Assembly (NCBI RefSeq): GCF_000143535.2
Contig: NC_037316.1
Span: 62,001 to 126,000, forward strand
DNA: 64,000 nt
Direction: 5' to 3'
Source: Botrytis cinerea B05.10
Taxonomy: Eukaryota; Ascomycota; Leotiomycetes; Helotiales; Sclerotiniaceae
Part shown: positions 34,814 to 46,730 of the stretch, piece by piece
Numbering within the stretch: position 1 is the first letter of the stretch
Layout: every line of letters begins with the position of its first letter
Made by a program: the position numbers and the translations under genes
The notes under the pieces: generated by a model
The model's input: only the letters and a program-made list of their open reading frames with translations
Database searches by the model: none
Told to the model about the DNA's origin: nothing

Positions 34814-35363
34814 TCACATTTCGTACTCGATTCCACCTTTTGCGTTATGGTGATAAGGTGCGGCGTTGAGATCAGAAAAGACGGTGAGATCTCGGACAAC
34901 GACATATACTTTCCATGAATCGTAACCTTCTTGGCAGAAACGGGAGGCATCAGGGCTGTAGAGAAGACGGATGATGTGATCACTGGTACTTTTTGGATTT
35001 CCTGATTAGGAAGTCATGACCTTGAGTCAATGTTACCAAGATGTAAGATAGTCACCAAAGTAGTTGTCCTATTTATGGCTAAGACAGCATTCGGACCGTC
35101 GCAGATCTGGGGAGACGGGTGAAGTTATTCGCGCCCGCGAGGACAGTCAGTTAGAAACTAATGATTATTGAAATTCGAGTTATTGAATTGAAAGATGGAA
35201 ATTATTTGTGATGGATGGTTTTTTTGTGTGGGTATTTTCCGATGCGTAACCTGAAGGTGGGCAATAGACGCACTTCCACATGATCTTGGGAAACACATAC
35301 TCCGCGACTTTGATATTGTACAACGTCTTGGGAGCTCTTCCAAGGTAGTTTCCAAAAGAACAT
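34814..35363 (-). pseudogene. Candidate spliced gene or gene remnant, unassigned
   Basis: A weak candidate. Exon A (35251 to about 35363) and exon B (34814-35001) are phase-compatible through a GTTACG donor and CTAATCAG acceptor, giving a well-balanced protein pattern: GNYLGRAPKTLYNIKVAEYV in A, then RLLYSPDASRFCQEGYDSW, VYVVVRDLTVFSDLNAAPYH and GGIEYEM followed by TGA in B. No ATG opens this frame in exon A, because a TGA lies just upstream. Other frames of the same DNA are also open, including one with an ATG at 35363. It may be a truncated or decayed gene. I cannot name the family. Confidence 0.3.
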
Positions 35364-38300
35364 CAATATTCAGGGATTCGGAAAATTTATCCGGAATTTT
35401 AAATACAACAAAAACTTCTTACTGCTTCCAGACCCCAGCCCCCCATGCCCCAGAACCCCTTACTGTTATACGTGGGGGGGGGGGTGCCAAGGTTGAGCTG
35501 AAAACAACACACAAGAAAGCCACTCCAAATTTGTGAGACCCGAATTCACGCTTGTGTTGATCGCTAGACGCAGCCTGCAGCATCAAATGCCATGGAATTT
35601 ATTCCCTTGAAGTTGTTGGGAATTCTGGACAAAGAGATAGACTCCAAGTCTTTTCTGCTCAGATTGAATCTTCTACCAAAAGAAAAATTCATTTGAGTGA
35701 CATTGACATAAACTCTTCAGTCTTGATAAAAATATGCCTGCAGGTCTGACATGGAGGTGTTTCAGATTGTATATCAGTTTAGGGCTGCATCTACGATTGG
35801 TTCTTCGAATACTTCAAATTCTCCAGATTCCTCCGATGTCAACTTTTGTCACTTCGGTAAAGATTACAACTCTTCCCATTTCTTCAACATATGGTCCAAA
35901 TTTGAGTTTAGATAAAAGCTTTCCATTTGTTTAATAAAATGTGTTTTTGATACCTCCGAGAATCTCACGGAAACTCTGATCGAATCTTTAGGCTTCAACA
36001 CATCACATAGCGTCAATACAAGCCACTTTAAAATCTGTCGCTATTCCTTCCAGCACCCAAATACGCAGATTATTTTGCAGTTCACTAAGATACTATACCT
36101 TCGGTTTGAATTTCTCCGATTTCAATTTGCATGGTATTTACGATGTTTGATTGGGTGATCGATGACTTCTAAATGCATGCAAACTCAATCAGCTCCGCCT
36201 GCCAATCTTTCTTCGAACATCGGCAGTGCAAGGAAGTCCTTGGTCATCACATGGTTTTACCCCGTAAACACTTGAGGTTGCTCAATATTTCTTGCAATGC
36301 TGACGCAATTGGATCCTTCGGGGCTTTATGTATGCTGCCTGTGTCCCTCTTCTGTTCCTCATTGGGCGGTTGCGAATATCTTCATAGCACATTACACGGC
36401 ATCATAAATTAAACTCAAATTACAATTCACAAGAATGTTCAGCGGGAAATATCGGAAGAACACTAAGCAGCTACGGGGAACTTTACAGAGGATGACCCTA
36501 CCAACATCTACGGGAGAGCAATATCACATCTCCCAGACCTTCCATTCTGGGTTATCATTCTTGGATGCTTTCAACTTACACATGCTCGTAAAGCCAAGGA
36601 GCTCGCAAACTCTTGTGTTCCGTGTTTGACCAGCTTCTGAGCTCGATAGTTCTCATTTTGACAGCTCTCGCTTCGACCAAGATTCGGCCATTTTATCTAA
36701 GTTCACGTCATTGCACAAGGTATTGCGATAATTGCAACATTTACTTTCTAGTTTCTAAGTTATGTCGGAAAAATTCGAGCACTCATCGTTGAAATCTAAC
36801 ACTTATAAGGTATTCATTGGTCCTCGTTCATATGGACGGTCTTGTGATCACTTTCGATGTGAAACTTATGACTTTCATACCAAGAACATGTTGGCAACTC
36901 ATGCCGCAATGAGGTTGTCATAACGCCTCAATCTTTGGAGAAGCTTTACAATTACTGGGCTCATCTATTTGTCTTCAGCTCCATGTTCCCCAAATTCTGA
37001 CAAAAGCTAATCACTAATAAGTGGACCAGAACTGTAAATGCAACCCTTGTCTTTTTTTTTTTATCTGACTAAGTCTGCCCTCCTCGCATCTGAAATTCCT
37101 TCGCGGGATACTGTTGACAACAGATGGGCAAGGAAGCTTAAAAAACTTTAGTATCAGCGGCTTGTTGTATCAAAGGCTACCATCGCACCTTTCTTTATAC
37201 AATTATTGACACTAGTCGACTGGATAGTTCTCTTCGGTATGCCCCCCAGCCCCTTTTTATTTTGTATGCCATCGCTTACGGACCAGGCAAACGCCATCTA
37301 AAAATGGTACGCAACTGGCACCAGTACCCCCGCCCAAGATCGACAAACTCGCAACTCTTGACTCTCCCATTACTACAGGACTTTTTCCTCAATTCAAGCC
37401 TTCAATTTCCATTTCACCTGTCTTTCTCAGAAGCACTATTGTTTCCACGGTCTATCTTCTCTCTTTAAGGTAGATCAAGAACTTCATCTGTTCCCGATCA
37501 GCCACCGATCTTGGCGGGATGTATGGAATGAAGAAAACATGTAAAAGAAATATTGCGATGTAGGTCCAATCTAGAAGCTGGGACTAAGCATTGGGGATTC
37601 ATAGACATGGCGAACAAATGAAAATGGAGAGATTTGATGCAGATAATGGCAGAAGAACAGACTTCTCGTCTTCTTTTGTCTTGTGTGATGGAATATGGTG
37701 GGATCTTGTGAGGTTATAGGTCTTGGGGATGAAGTGAAGTGTTTCAATAAGGAACTTTGATATATTGCATGCTTGTGTGAGATTACCTGATTGATGTCTT
37801 TCCAATGGATTGATGGGAATTGTTGCAAAAGCAGACAGGATCCTGCCTCAGAGCAAGCAAAAGGCGATATCGTTGAGTTTTGCACCTGTTCAAATAGTTT
37901 CTTCGTTTAATATTGTTAGACAGATACTAAATACTTACCAAGTAACGACTGAATATTTGGGTTCATGTGCAACAAACATATAATATAAGTGAATTACAGC
38001 CTCGTAGTCCTATGTGTATCTGTTGAAGAACAAAACCTCTTTCTCCCATCCAGAACGCATCGGCCAAAATCAAAGCGAGCTCCGACCATCCCCATATCCA
38101 CACGTGAAAAAACATCATCGCCCCTGTAGCCCACTAGCGTCAAATTTCAGCAAGTAGACAATCGAATATAAGAAAACGACTTTCCTCTCGTTAAATTTTC
38201 TCCTCTTTGTTCAATAATGATTTATACGACTCGCTAATTGTTCTCGAATTTGATCCGAAGAGTTTGTGGTTTTTCTCTGCTTTTTGGATCACTTTTCTGG

Positions 38301-39620
38301 TGAGAGAGAGAGAAGAGAATAAGGATAGAAGAGCATGATCCACTACCATTACAGATGATTGGTCCAAGTGGCAACCAATCATTAGGATCGTAGAGTGTTG
38401 GCCTTGAGTCCGAGGTTTTGAGCAGAAAATTCCGAGGTTGGTGAGATGGATGTGGGTAGATGTGGATGATGATTGAGGAAGGGAGTGACAGCAGAACTGA
38501 AGGCATTCCGTAGTTCGGAATTCATTTTCTTTTGCTTATTGGATCCTTGATCGACGGAGATGGGATGCATTTGCATTTTCTATTACGAATTTGTATTGAT
38601 CTGTAAATGCACTCGATTGAATCTGTTGTTTTTCTGAGTTGATCAAAGCACAGCGTCGGTTTGTTCATTCAGCTCTTTCGTCTTTGGCCATCACTACATC
38701 ATTACGATGTGTGTAGATGATCAGTTTCATTCATGATGATGTCGATATGTTTCTATCGTACCAATTACTTTCATCTATTATTCATACTTGTCTTGTCGTA
38801 TCTATATGGCATCAAGTTTGCATTGTGTAACTTTTGATGAGGGTGTTTATCTTTTTTCAATTAAGATGCGACCAATAGATAAACAATTTAGTGGATCCAC
38901 AACCTTGGAAACCCCCGCTTAGATACAACTCCTCACCAATAAGGAGCCAAATTATCGAAAATCTAATCAGGCGGTGATAGCCAACGAACACGAGAACATC
39001 GAACGGCATGATTGCATACTCGGCTTAGGAAGGGTGTGAGGGGGGTTTTGGACACGAAGATTGTTATTATCTCAATTAGACGAATCAGTAAATCCATATC
39101 AGGCACACGATTCAGAGAATGGTCTATGAAGGATTGAGAAGAAGGAAGCGGTCACAAACTATATCACTATGTGTGGGGTCAAACGCGCGTGCGCCGCGCC
39201 AACGATTGAGGATGTTGGAGATGAAAGGTTTCAAATCAGCATGAAATAAAGGGGAATTGGAACAACATGATTGGAAAAAGGAAGGAATCTACTGATCAGA
39301 TGTTAGTTTGGGAAAGATCTGTCGACAATGCACCAATACAGACAATATCCTAGGAAGGTTAGATGATAAGACATATCATCTTTCCAACTTTCGAAACAGT
39401 TTGTATGGCCAAGTACGGTCAATCCCGATGCCGGCCTAGCTCTCAGGGTTGTCATGTATGAAACGTATTTAATCTGTCGTCCGCCTGATTTTACTAGTTT
39501 TCTCAATATTCCACTCTTTCGATTCTAATCAATTCTGATTTACACACTTTTCTAAGTTTACCACAATCAATTTTTTTTTTTCAAATCTAAACATCTACAA
39601 TACATCGTGAATCTGCAAAA
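35364..39620. other. Long gene-poor interval
   Basis: About 4.3 kb without a convincing gene. A G10 homopolymer lies at about 35466-35476, with C-rich tracts before it. Minus-strand frames near 37571-37885 and 38191-38506 are short, Ser/His-rich and have no supporting motif. The last 150 bp (39480-39620) are C/T- and A-rich and read as the leader of cysteine dioxygenase. Confidence 0.45.
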
Positions 39621-40740
39621 ATGGCATCAAATAGCATAAAAACGACAGCACTCCGCGCTTTACGTACAAAATTGACATCAACAACCAAGCCTACATTATC
39701 ACCCATCCTCGCCAAAAACCGTGGTATCACAGGCACGACCAGAAAATCAACCTCTCTTGACTCAACCACTTCTATACAACCCGGCACACCCTTTTTGCCT
39801 AGAGGTATTTATTTCCCGAGTTCTTAGCGAATCGATTGTGATGATGGGATGTGAAAATGAAACTAACCGACCTCCTTTTCTGTAGATTTCAATGGCAATT
39901 TTCCCGTCTCCTTTTCCAAACCCACAACCACAACATCCTTCAATACCCTAGTCAATTCCCTCACCACATCTCTCACCACAACATCCTCCCCTCATCTTCC
40001 CACTCTCACCCGCCTCCTTCACTCTTATGATTCCTCCTCTTTGTCCGACTGGCAGAAATATGCCCACGCAAACTCAAACAAGCAATACACAAGAAATCTA
40101 GTAGCAGAAGTGCCAGGAATATTTAATTTATTAATGTTGGTTTGGACACCGGGGAAGGAAAGTAAAGTGCATGATCATGCTGCCAGTCATTGTTTGATGA
40201 AGATCATGAAGGGGGAGCTGAAAGAGACGAGGTGGGTTACTCCTGAGGGAGGTGCAAGGACGCCGGAGGAGATGGATGTTGAGGGTGTGAGAGAATACAA
40301 GAGGGGAAAAGTCGCGTATATGTGTGATGATGTGAGTCGTTATCTTTCATTTTCTTTTGTTCATCTCCTTTTGCTTTTGCTTTATCGATCCATCGCTTGC
40401 TGGACGATGAGACAAGAATCACGTGGCTAATATATGATAATAGTTGGGTCTTCATTCCATCGCCAATCCTAGCGCAACGGAATATGCGATCTCTTTGCAC
40501 TGTAAGTTCATTTTTCTCTCGCTCGCTACTTCTCATCTCATATCACCTCAATCTTCTCATCATTGCCTGTCTTGACCCAATTCCCTATGCAATTCGTGTC
40601 TAACAAGAAATACAGTATACACACCGCCAAACGCCGCAATGCACGGTTGCCACATCTTCGATCCGTTGACTGGTGTAAAGACTCATGTAGCGCCTGGTGC
40701 TTATGATTCTGTCGGTGGTGTCGTTCATCCAAGCGCTTGA
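39621..40740 (+). CDS. cdo1: Cysteine dioxygenase with presequence-like N-terminus
   Basis: 270 aa, exons 39621-39804, 39886-40331, 40444-40501, 40616-40740, all in phase. It oxidises L-cysteine to cysteine sulfinate using Fe(II) and O2, the first step of cysteine breakdown to taurine/sulfite. The cupin core shows VHDHAASHCLMKIMKGELKE (iron-binding His-x-His, and the Cys of the Cys-Tyr crosslink as in mammalian CDO), LGLHSIANPS (third iron His) and SLHLYTPP (crosslink Tyr). The N-terminal 60 residues are rich in Thr, Ser, Arg and Lys with no acids until Asp near residue 47 (KTTALRALRTKLTSTTKP), which resembles a mitochondrial targeting sequence and is absent from the usual cytosolic enzyme of about 200 aa. 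Skipping exon 1 would allow a start at the Met of MSDWQKYA in exon 2. Confidence 0.9.
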
Positions 40741-42823
40741 GCTAAGCTCTCGATGGGGAATGGGAGATATGATATGGTAGTACTGTGAGAACTGGGGAGA
40801 TAATTGAGATGAGAGATACCCTTTTGACGAATTTTCTTGCATTGCTTAACTTTTCGATTCTTGGGTTGGGAGTTTGGGGTTGTAGGATTCTGATTCTTTG
40901 TTCTTTTTTTTTTCCCTTACCCTTTACCTACGTAGCAGTTCGCGGATGGACAGCGTAGCGTGGGAACTTGCAAGTCTCGACGAAGATATTCGAATTGTAG
41001 TATTGCAATGTCATACACACACAGCGCTGGGATAGATTTTAGTTTATTCTACTTTATTTGGTCTAACCCAATCGAAACCTCAATTGCATTTCGTGTTACT
41101 TAACAAAATCGTTGGCTTAAAAACACTCTAACCTCAATCTCTGTTAACCATTTATGAATACCACATATTTCCAAAAATCTGTCAAGATCTCTACGATAAA
41201 GTTCAATTCCTTTTCCCCACACTTTCGCTAGAGACATTTGGAAACGAGTATTTACATCACTCAAAAAGATTCCAACTTAATGAGTATCGCAGCTAGTATT
41301 GGCAACGGCTACAAGTGTGAAAATTCAAAGTGTCATAGTAAAAACACAGAACTATGACGGGAAGCTGTTTTTGTTGCGGGGGGTGGTGTGATCTTTCGGA
41401 TATATAAGATTGTGAAATTATGAAATGTCGGGACTAACGCACGTTGAAGCTAGAAGATGCTAAACGCTTTCATATATATGACGAGATATACTACCTAGTA
41501 ATCACGGAGCTACCAATGGGCCTATAGAGCGATAGGTAATCCGGATCCGCAAACATAAGTCAAAACCAAATCTGAACACCAAAGTTAAATGTGGTGTAAA
41601 AACGGCGGGCTGTAGATAGACAACTCATGCTAAAAGAACGATCGACATCTTTGAACATGAAAGTACACGAGATCTAGTGCTATAGCTAGGAGATGCCAAG
41701 GGAATTGAGATGTGCAACAATTGATTGGTATATTGGGCTAGTACTAGAACGAGGAGAGCCAAGGACATTCAGATATGCAACAAAATACATTTCAAAGCTA
41801 GAAGTGTCCATTGCGGAAGCTAGGAGTGCCAAGTATGTTGAGATGTGCAACATTTCTGTATGCATGTGTAGCAGCTGCTGCAACTCTGCGGGAGATTTGT
41901 TGGTGGCGGTAACAGTGTCGAAAGATGATGATGGATTTTCTGGCAGTTTGCAACATTGTGATGAATGAAATAAGTATCGTGGATTTATCAACGACACAAA
42001 TGTGTGCAGACCTGGGAGACAGTAAGATGAAGATGGAGTGATACGGGGCTATCGCCATTGTATCGGGAGTGTTTGGTGGCTGACCATGTTGGCTGTCTCA
42101 TACCCTTTCTGTGCATTGGTTTTGTTTCTGCCTACTCTGAGACAAATCGGAGTGCAGAATAGGAGGGAGTTATACAGTCTTGCACTGGAAGCTGCAAGCT
42201 GCAGATTACACACCAAATTGAGACAAGACATCGACTCAGAAGTTTAAAAGCCAGTTCATGAATCAAACGGCAAATCATGTAGTAAAAAGCTTTGAGAGGA
42301 TTGATACGTGTGCTTAGAGACAAAGCCTTTGTTCTTTCAAAAATGGAGAACTGACATAAAAACCTTGAATGTGTCTATTGGGATCCCCAAGTAGAAGTTA
42401 ACATTCAGGTCTGTCATTGCTACAATCAAAAGTGTCGCTGACGATGAAATGATCAAGATATTACAAGGATCAGAGAAAGAGGAGAAACATAGACTGCAGG
42501 TTTGATTATGATTCCAGATTCCAGCACTGAGAAATTTATCACCTACTCTACCTGAAAGAAAGGGTTTGGCTGGCAGAACAAAAATGTAGAACAATGTTTT
42601 TGAAGTAGGAATATTCAAGAGTCAAGAGTGGACTTCTCAAAGATTCTCGATTTCTAGATATCTGGAACCTAGTCGTACCCCAACTAATTGTTAGGAAATG
42701 CCGCCCTGACTTTTGCCAAAATTACATATAGGGTGAATAGATAGGAATAATGAGATGATTTGATAACGGGGTTTAATTCGACCCCGAGATCAGAACAAGA
42801 GCAACAACAAATAACAACGTAAA
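40741..42823. other. Convergent 3' region with a degenerate tandem repeat
   Basis: About 2.1 kb between the 3' ends of cysteine dioxygenase and the alpha/beta hydrolase. Frames are short. The three-copy degenerate repeat listed at 41686-41853 is the only structure found. Confidence 0.45.
41686..41853. repeat. Degenerate tandem repeat, period 63-70 bp, three copies
   Basis: Three similar blocks start at about 41686, 41750 and 41820. Each has AGGAGxGCCAAG followed about 14 bp later by GAGATGTGCAACA or a near match. GCCAAG sits at 41695, 41758 and 41828, and GCAACA at 41714, 41777 and 41847, so spacing is 63 and then 70 bp in both. On the minus strand the blocks read VAHLNxLG-like repeats in a 103-codon frame, but that frame has no other support. 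Confidence 0.7.
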
Positions 42824-43756
42824 TCACGAGTTCTTGCTCGTCCATTTAAGCACAGCTTCCACAAAACCAGCCGGATTCTCCTCCGCACACCAATGGCCCG
42901 AGCCAGGGATACTAGCGGACGAAGTAGTCTCATACATCTGTTCATTTTGTTGATTCGCGATAGTTGCCAAGAAACTCTTTTCTCCCATCAAAGACATACT
43001 TGGAACCTTACACTTCCCACCCTTCAGCATACGAAGATTATCTTCAGCATCTTGGTGAAACGCACGATACAAATCGAATCCCGCACGCATTCCACCCGGT
43101 TGAGCAAACTTACTTGCATAGTGCTCTACATCATTTGGAGAGAAAGCCGAAGCATTGTAGCATAGGCGATCGTAGAAAGATTTAATGTAAATGTTCTCTC
43201 GGCCAGCAGTGAGAGCTTCAGGTAAATCTGTTTGCCAATGAAATACAAAATGCCACAGACCTCCCGTAATACCTTCTTTAACAGCGTTGTTATAAGCGTC
43301 TGTTCCTGGAAGAGGACATTCTCCCCACGCAACAGACGCTGTATCTTTAGGAAACTGGGCTGCATATGCATGAGCAACCATCCCACCGATATCGTGACCA
43401 ACCACGTGGATTTTGTCTTTAATATCTAGATCCTTTTGGATAACTTCGTGGAGATCAGTTGCCATTTGAACCTTCTCATATCCTTTTCGAGGATGAGATG
43501 ATTCGCCTGCTCCGCGGTAATCGGGGGCGACGACTGTGTATCCTGTGTCTGCAAGGGGCGTGATGACATGTCGAAATTGATACGACGTTTCTGGATAGCC
43601 ATGTATAAGAAGTATGGTACCCTTCGAGGTAACGTTGGAAGGAGGATGGCATAAGATGTAGTGAATGGTTACTTCAGATGAAGAAGATGGCGTTCCTGAA
43701 AGATTTGCACGGCGGGAGGTCCAGCGAGAACGGTCAAATTCCTGGAAAGAAGACAT
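42824..43756 (-). CDS. Alpha/beta hydrolase, haloacetate dehalogenase/epoxide hydrolase type
   Basis: Single exon, 310 aa, ATG at 43756. The fold is shown by HGYPETS (oxyanion loop, residues 52-58), PDYRGAGES, VVGHDIGG with the nucleophile Asp122, and GSGHWCAEENP with catalytic His288. An Asp nucleophile means a covalent ester intermediate, as in haloalkane and haloacetate dehalogenases and epoxide hydrolases, not a Ser esterase. The cap region has HFVFHWQTDLPEALTAGRE, comparable to the His/Trp-containing cap of fluoroacetate dehalogenases, which argues for a small acid substrate. No signal peptide, so cytosolic. The true substrate (halogenated acid or epoxide) cannot be decided from sequence. 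Confidence 0.9.
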   Translation of the reverse strand: MSSFQEFDRSRWTSRRANLSGTPSSSSEVTIHYILCHPPSNVTSKGTILLIHGYPETSYQFRHVITPLADTGYTVVAPDYRGAGESSHPRKGYEKVQMATDLHEVIQKDLDIKDKIHVVGHDIGGMVAHAYAAQFPKDTASVAWGECPLPGTDAYNNAVKEGITGGLWHFVFHWQTDLPEALTAGRENIYIKSFYDRLCYNASAFSPNDVEHYASKFAQPGGMRAGFDLYRAFHQDAEDNLRMLKGGKCKVPSMSLMGEKSFLATIANQQNEQMYETTSSASIPGSGHWCAEENPAGFVEAVLKWTSKNS

Positions 43757-44455
43757 ATTGAGATGCTTTGAGTGAATCTTTTTTGATTGTTGGATCTGAA
43801 AGTATTGGACGGGTTATTTATGTCCACCGATGAATGTGCTAGTATGGGTCCACTTGTGTTATTACCCCGCAAATTGTTTAACGTGTGGGGCCACCGGGGG
43901 ATACCCGTAGTCGTTATTAATAAGTATCTGCTGATTCCGGGCAGAGAAATTCACGATTTTTGTTCTGTATGTCTTTCGTCGAAGGGATGACGACAATGTT
44001 AACCAAAAGAGCGGGCGCTCAATCATCTACACACTATCCCTCCATCCCCGTTGTCAAACCGCATTGTATGGATTTATTCGATGACCTCAAACAAAACTTA
44101 TCTCTCAAATTTGGTTGGCCGTTTTGCAATGAACGTATGATATGGCTGTCTTGGAACATGCCAGACAATAAGGACACCGCCTGTTCTTGCCATCGGATGA
44201 TTATGTATATGTCTAGTCTCTGTTGTACAAATTCGCCAGGATTCATTTTCACGGGGCGAGTACCCTCGAGGCACATCAACACAATCAATTCATGGAAAGA
44301 GAGTCCAGATATAACCGCTGTGTAATGTGTTGTATAATTATCATTGCCGAATCGAGATCTGAAATACAATTCTAACCATAGCCCACCAAGCACCAGCGCT
44401 ACTAATTACCAAAGCACAATAATCGTATCCTCGTGGTATCATCATTATCGAGTCA
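43757..44455. other. Intergenic, hydrolase promoter
   Basis: About 700 bp between the hydrolase start and the 3' end of the JAMM gene, both on the minus strand. Plus-strand frames of 60-120 codons lack motifs. Confidence 0.45.
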
Positions 44456-46142
44456 TTATGGGTTTGGCCGTTGGTCAACAACTTGGAATTCTAGCCCTTC
44501 TGCCTCAAAGACATGGCCTGGTCGTAATGCATCTGTGTAAATATTCCTTTCCTCGTGAGGATGGAAAAGTCCCGTTTGTTTACAGTTTAGAACGGCGGGC
44601 ATTCCTGGGGGGTCAGTCAGACGGAAGACTCCCCATCTGTTCACTAGTTAGTGGCCACCTCTTCCAATGTCAAACAGTTAAAACATTACTTACGAAGGAT
44701 TTTTACTGGGAGCGCAAACGATTGCGATACTCTCAGGCATCATGATTTGATATCCACAATGTGTATGCAGATCTCGACTACTCATGAAGCAGCTTTGAGT
44801 AGGATGAGTGTGTATCCATCCCAAGACCATTAGATCCTCAGATGCGCAGTAATCAAATAAGGCACTTTCATTGGTCGTTTCACAAGTATCGCTGGTACTC
44901 GTCTGTTCTGGGATGACAAGTCGAGATATGAAAAGGGCATTCGATATCAATGTTCCGCACAGCATCCCACAAGTTTCAAGATTAGCCCGTGTATTTGAGG
45001 CTGCACAGGCCAGAAATTGTTGTCGCAATGTAGGCGGTAGAAAGACTGTTCGAAGAGGTTTGCCATTTTCGAGATATGCCGAAGGTCGAAAAGTGAATTT
45101 TGGGTCTTGACCAACGACATCTGATGAGGAAATCTCGTGAGTGTCTGATGATTGTTTTTCGGGTCGTGGTGGGGGCGTATCGAAATGCGGTGTCTCGAAT
45201 TCTTCCTTGGGCGGCTTTGGGGGAAGAGGACCGGGAGGTGGGAATGGTCCCGAGTCACTAACGAGTGGTTGAGACTTAGAGATAGATGGATAGCGGTATG
45301 CGCTACTAGCATTCCTGGCCTTAGTTTGGACATATCGTGTAGGTCTCGCAGATTTTTTCTTCGTCCCATCTGGCGAAATATCATGGGAGCCATCTAGCCT
45401 CCTCCTTGAAGCTTCCATATTTCGGCGTATTACATCCTCATCATCATTACGACCAGATTTAGACAATGCCGATTCCCAATCGTCCCATAGCCCCGCAGTC
45501 CGCCTTTCTTGCTCCTCTTCCTCAGTAACACCTGCTTGTCTTGTAGCAAGTCTCGCAGCATCTCTTCTTCTAAACTCCTTATGCGCCAATTTTACGGCCA
45601 GGTCGCTATTCTCCGCGGCGCCTAATGTGGTTGTATTTCCAGCTATCGCGGGATCAGAAGCCGCCAGATCTGCCCGAGACGATGGGCGCGATGTGTCATT
45701 TTCTCGCGCTGCATGGATTTCTTTCCTTCTTTCCAAAGCCTTCTGCCAGTTATTGTAGCGCGAATTTATCCTGGGCTTCAATCTCTCTAATCCGTCCAAA
45801 ACATCCGGGAGATTTTTCTGGGCAGCTCTGAGAGCACTTCTAGTTTCTAGATCCTTTGCGGATGGGTGACCGGGCAACTTTTCTGCAACTAGGGCAGCGT
45901 ATCGCATCAACAAAAGGTAAGCTTGCTGATCGTTGTCCTCTGCTTGATAAATATATGCCTAATAAGTTAGCATTCCAACCACTCAAGCGATTGATCATTC
46001 TATCTACCTCTCTTAAAAGTGTATCAGCTGTTCTCAACCAATATTTCAATGCGATAGTAGGATTAAATTCAAAGTCTGAGGCCTTTGCGGAGATTTCTTT
46101 GATGCTCATGGGCTTCGAGAACTGTAAAGTTGACCCCGCCAT
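44456..46142 (-). CDS. sst2: AMSH/Sst2-type JAMM deubiquitinase
   Basis: 526 aa, exons 46008-46142, 44694-45958 and 44456-44636, all in phase. Endosomal Lys63-specific deubiquitinase acting with ESCRT to recycle ubiquitin from cargo. The N-terminus (MSIKEISAKASDFEFN, then LLREAYIYQAEDNDQQAYLLL, RYAALVAEKLPGHP) is the helical USP8-dimer/MIT-like region that binds ESCRT-III. A coiled, charged middle and a Pro-rich linker (PFPPPGPLPPKPP, possible SH3-binding site) follow. The C-terminal JAMM domain has the conserved Glu (NLETCGMLCG), GWIHTHPTQSCFMSSRD (zinc ligands His-x-His and Asp), the AMSH-specific HCGYQIMMPES insert, and CKQTGLFHPHEE. All catalytic residues are present, so it is probably active. 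It is divergent from the Mtf1-like gene, 588 bp apart. Confidence 0.93.
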
Positions 46143-46730
46143 GATTTGTGAATTGTGCCTGTGAAAGAAATGAATGAACGAACGCCTTGGACACAAGAAG
46201 TTGAATGGAGATAAGATTAATCAACAAGAAATCTGTTCAAATAAATCATGGACATTTGCAGATCAGTAAAATGTATAGAGATTATATGGTAGGTTTTCAT
46301 TTCTTTTGGTTGCCTTGTCAAAGGTTTGGTGGATATGTCAGTTCTCAAGGTGCCCAATGTAAAAAATATGTACAATGTAGTATCACAGGTCAGAGGCTGT
46401 TTCAAGAGAAAGTGACAGCCTTGCAGATGACAGCCAACGCTCTAGCTACGCACTGGCCATACTAGCACAATACAACCAATGATATCAATGAATAATCATC
46501 AGCAGCCTCGTTGATCTCTTCAGCCCCGTGGAGCTCTTCAGCCTCACCCAAAGTTAGTCTTTGAAACTTTTTTGTTGCCTCATCGAAATTCGAGATGCTA
46601 ATTCATGCAACGATCAATACCCCAGGACTGCATTGAACATTAAACATTGTGTGATTCAACGGCATCCTGAAATTATAAGCCTTTCAATGCTAATTGTCCA
46701 CAATTGCCATTGAGCTGATCATAGACATTG
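46143..46730. promoter_or_regulatory. Divergent promoter region
   Basis: 588 bp shared by the JAMM deubiquitinase (minus) and the Mtf1-like gene (plus). No distinct element stands out and small frames are unsupported. Confidence 0.45.

Noticed and set aside
37571..38506. Minus-strand frames of 60-105 codons
   Set aside because: Ser/His-rich text, several overlapping frames, no motif and no splice continuity.
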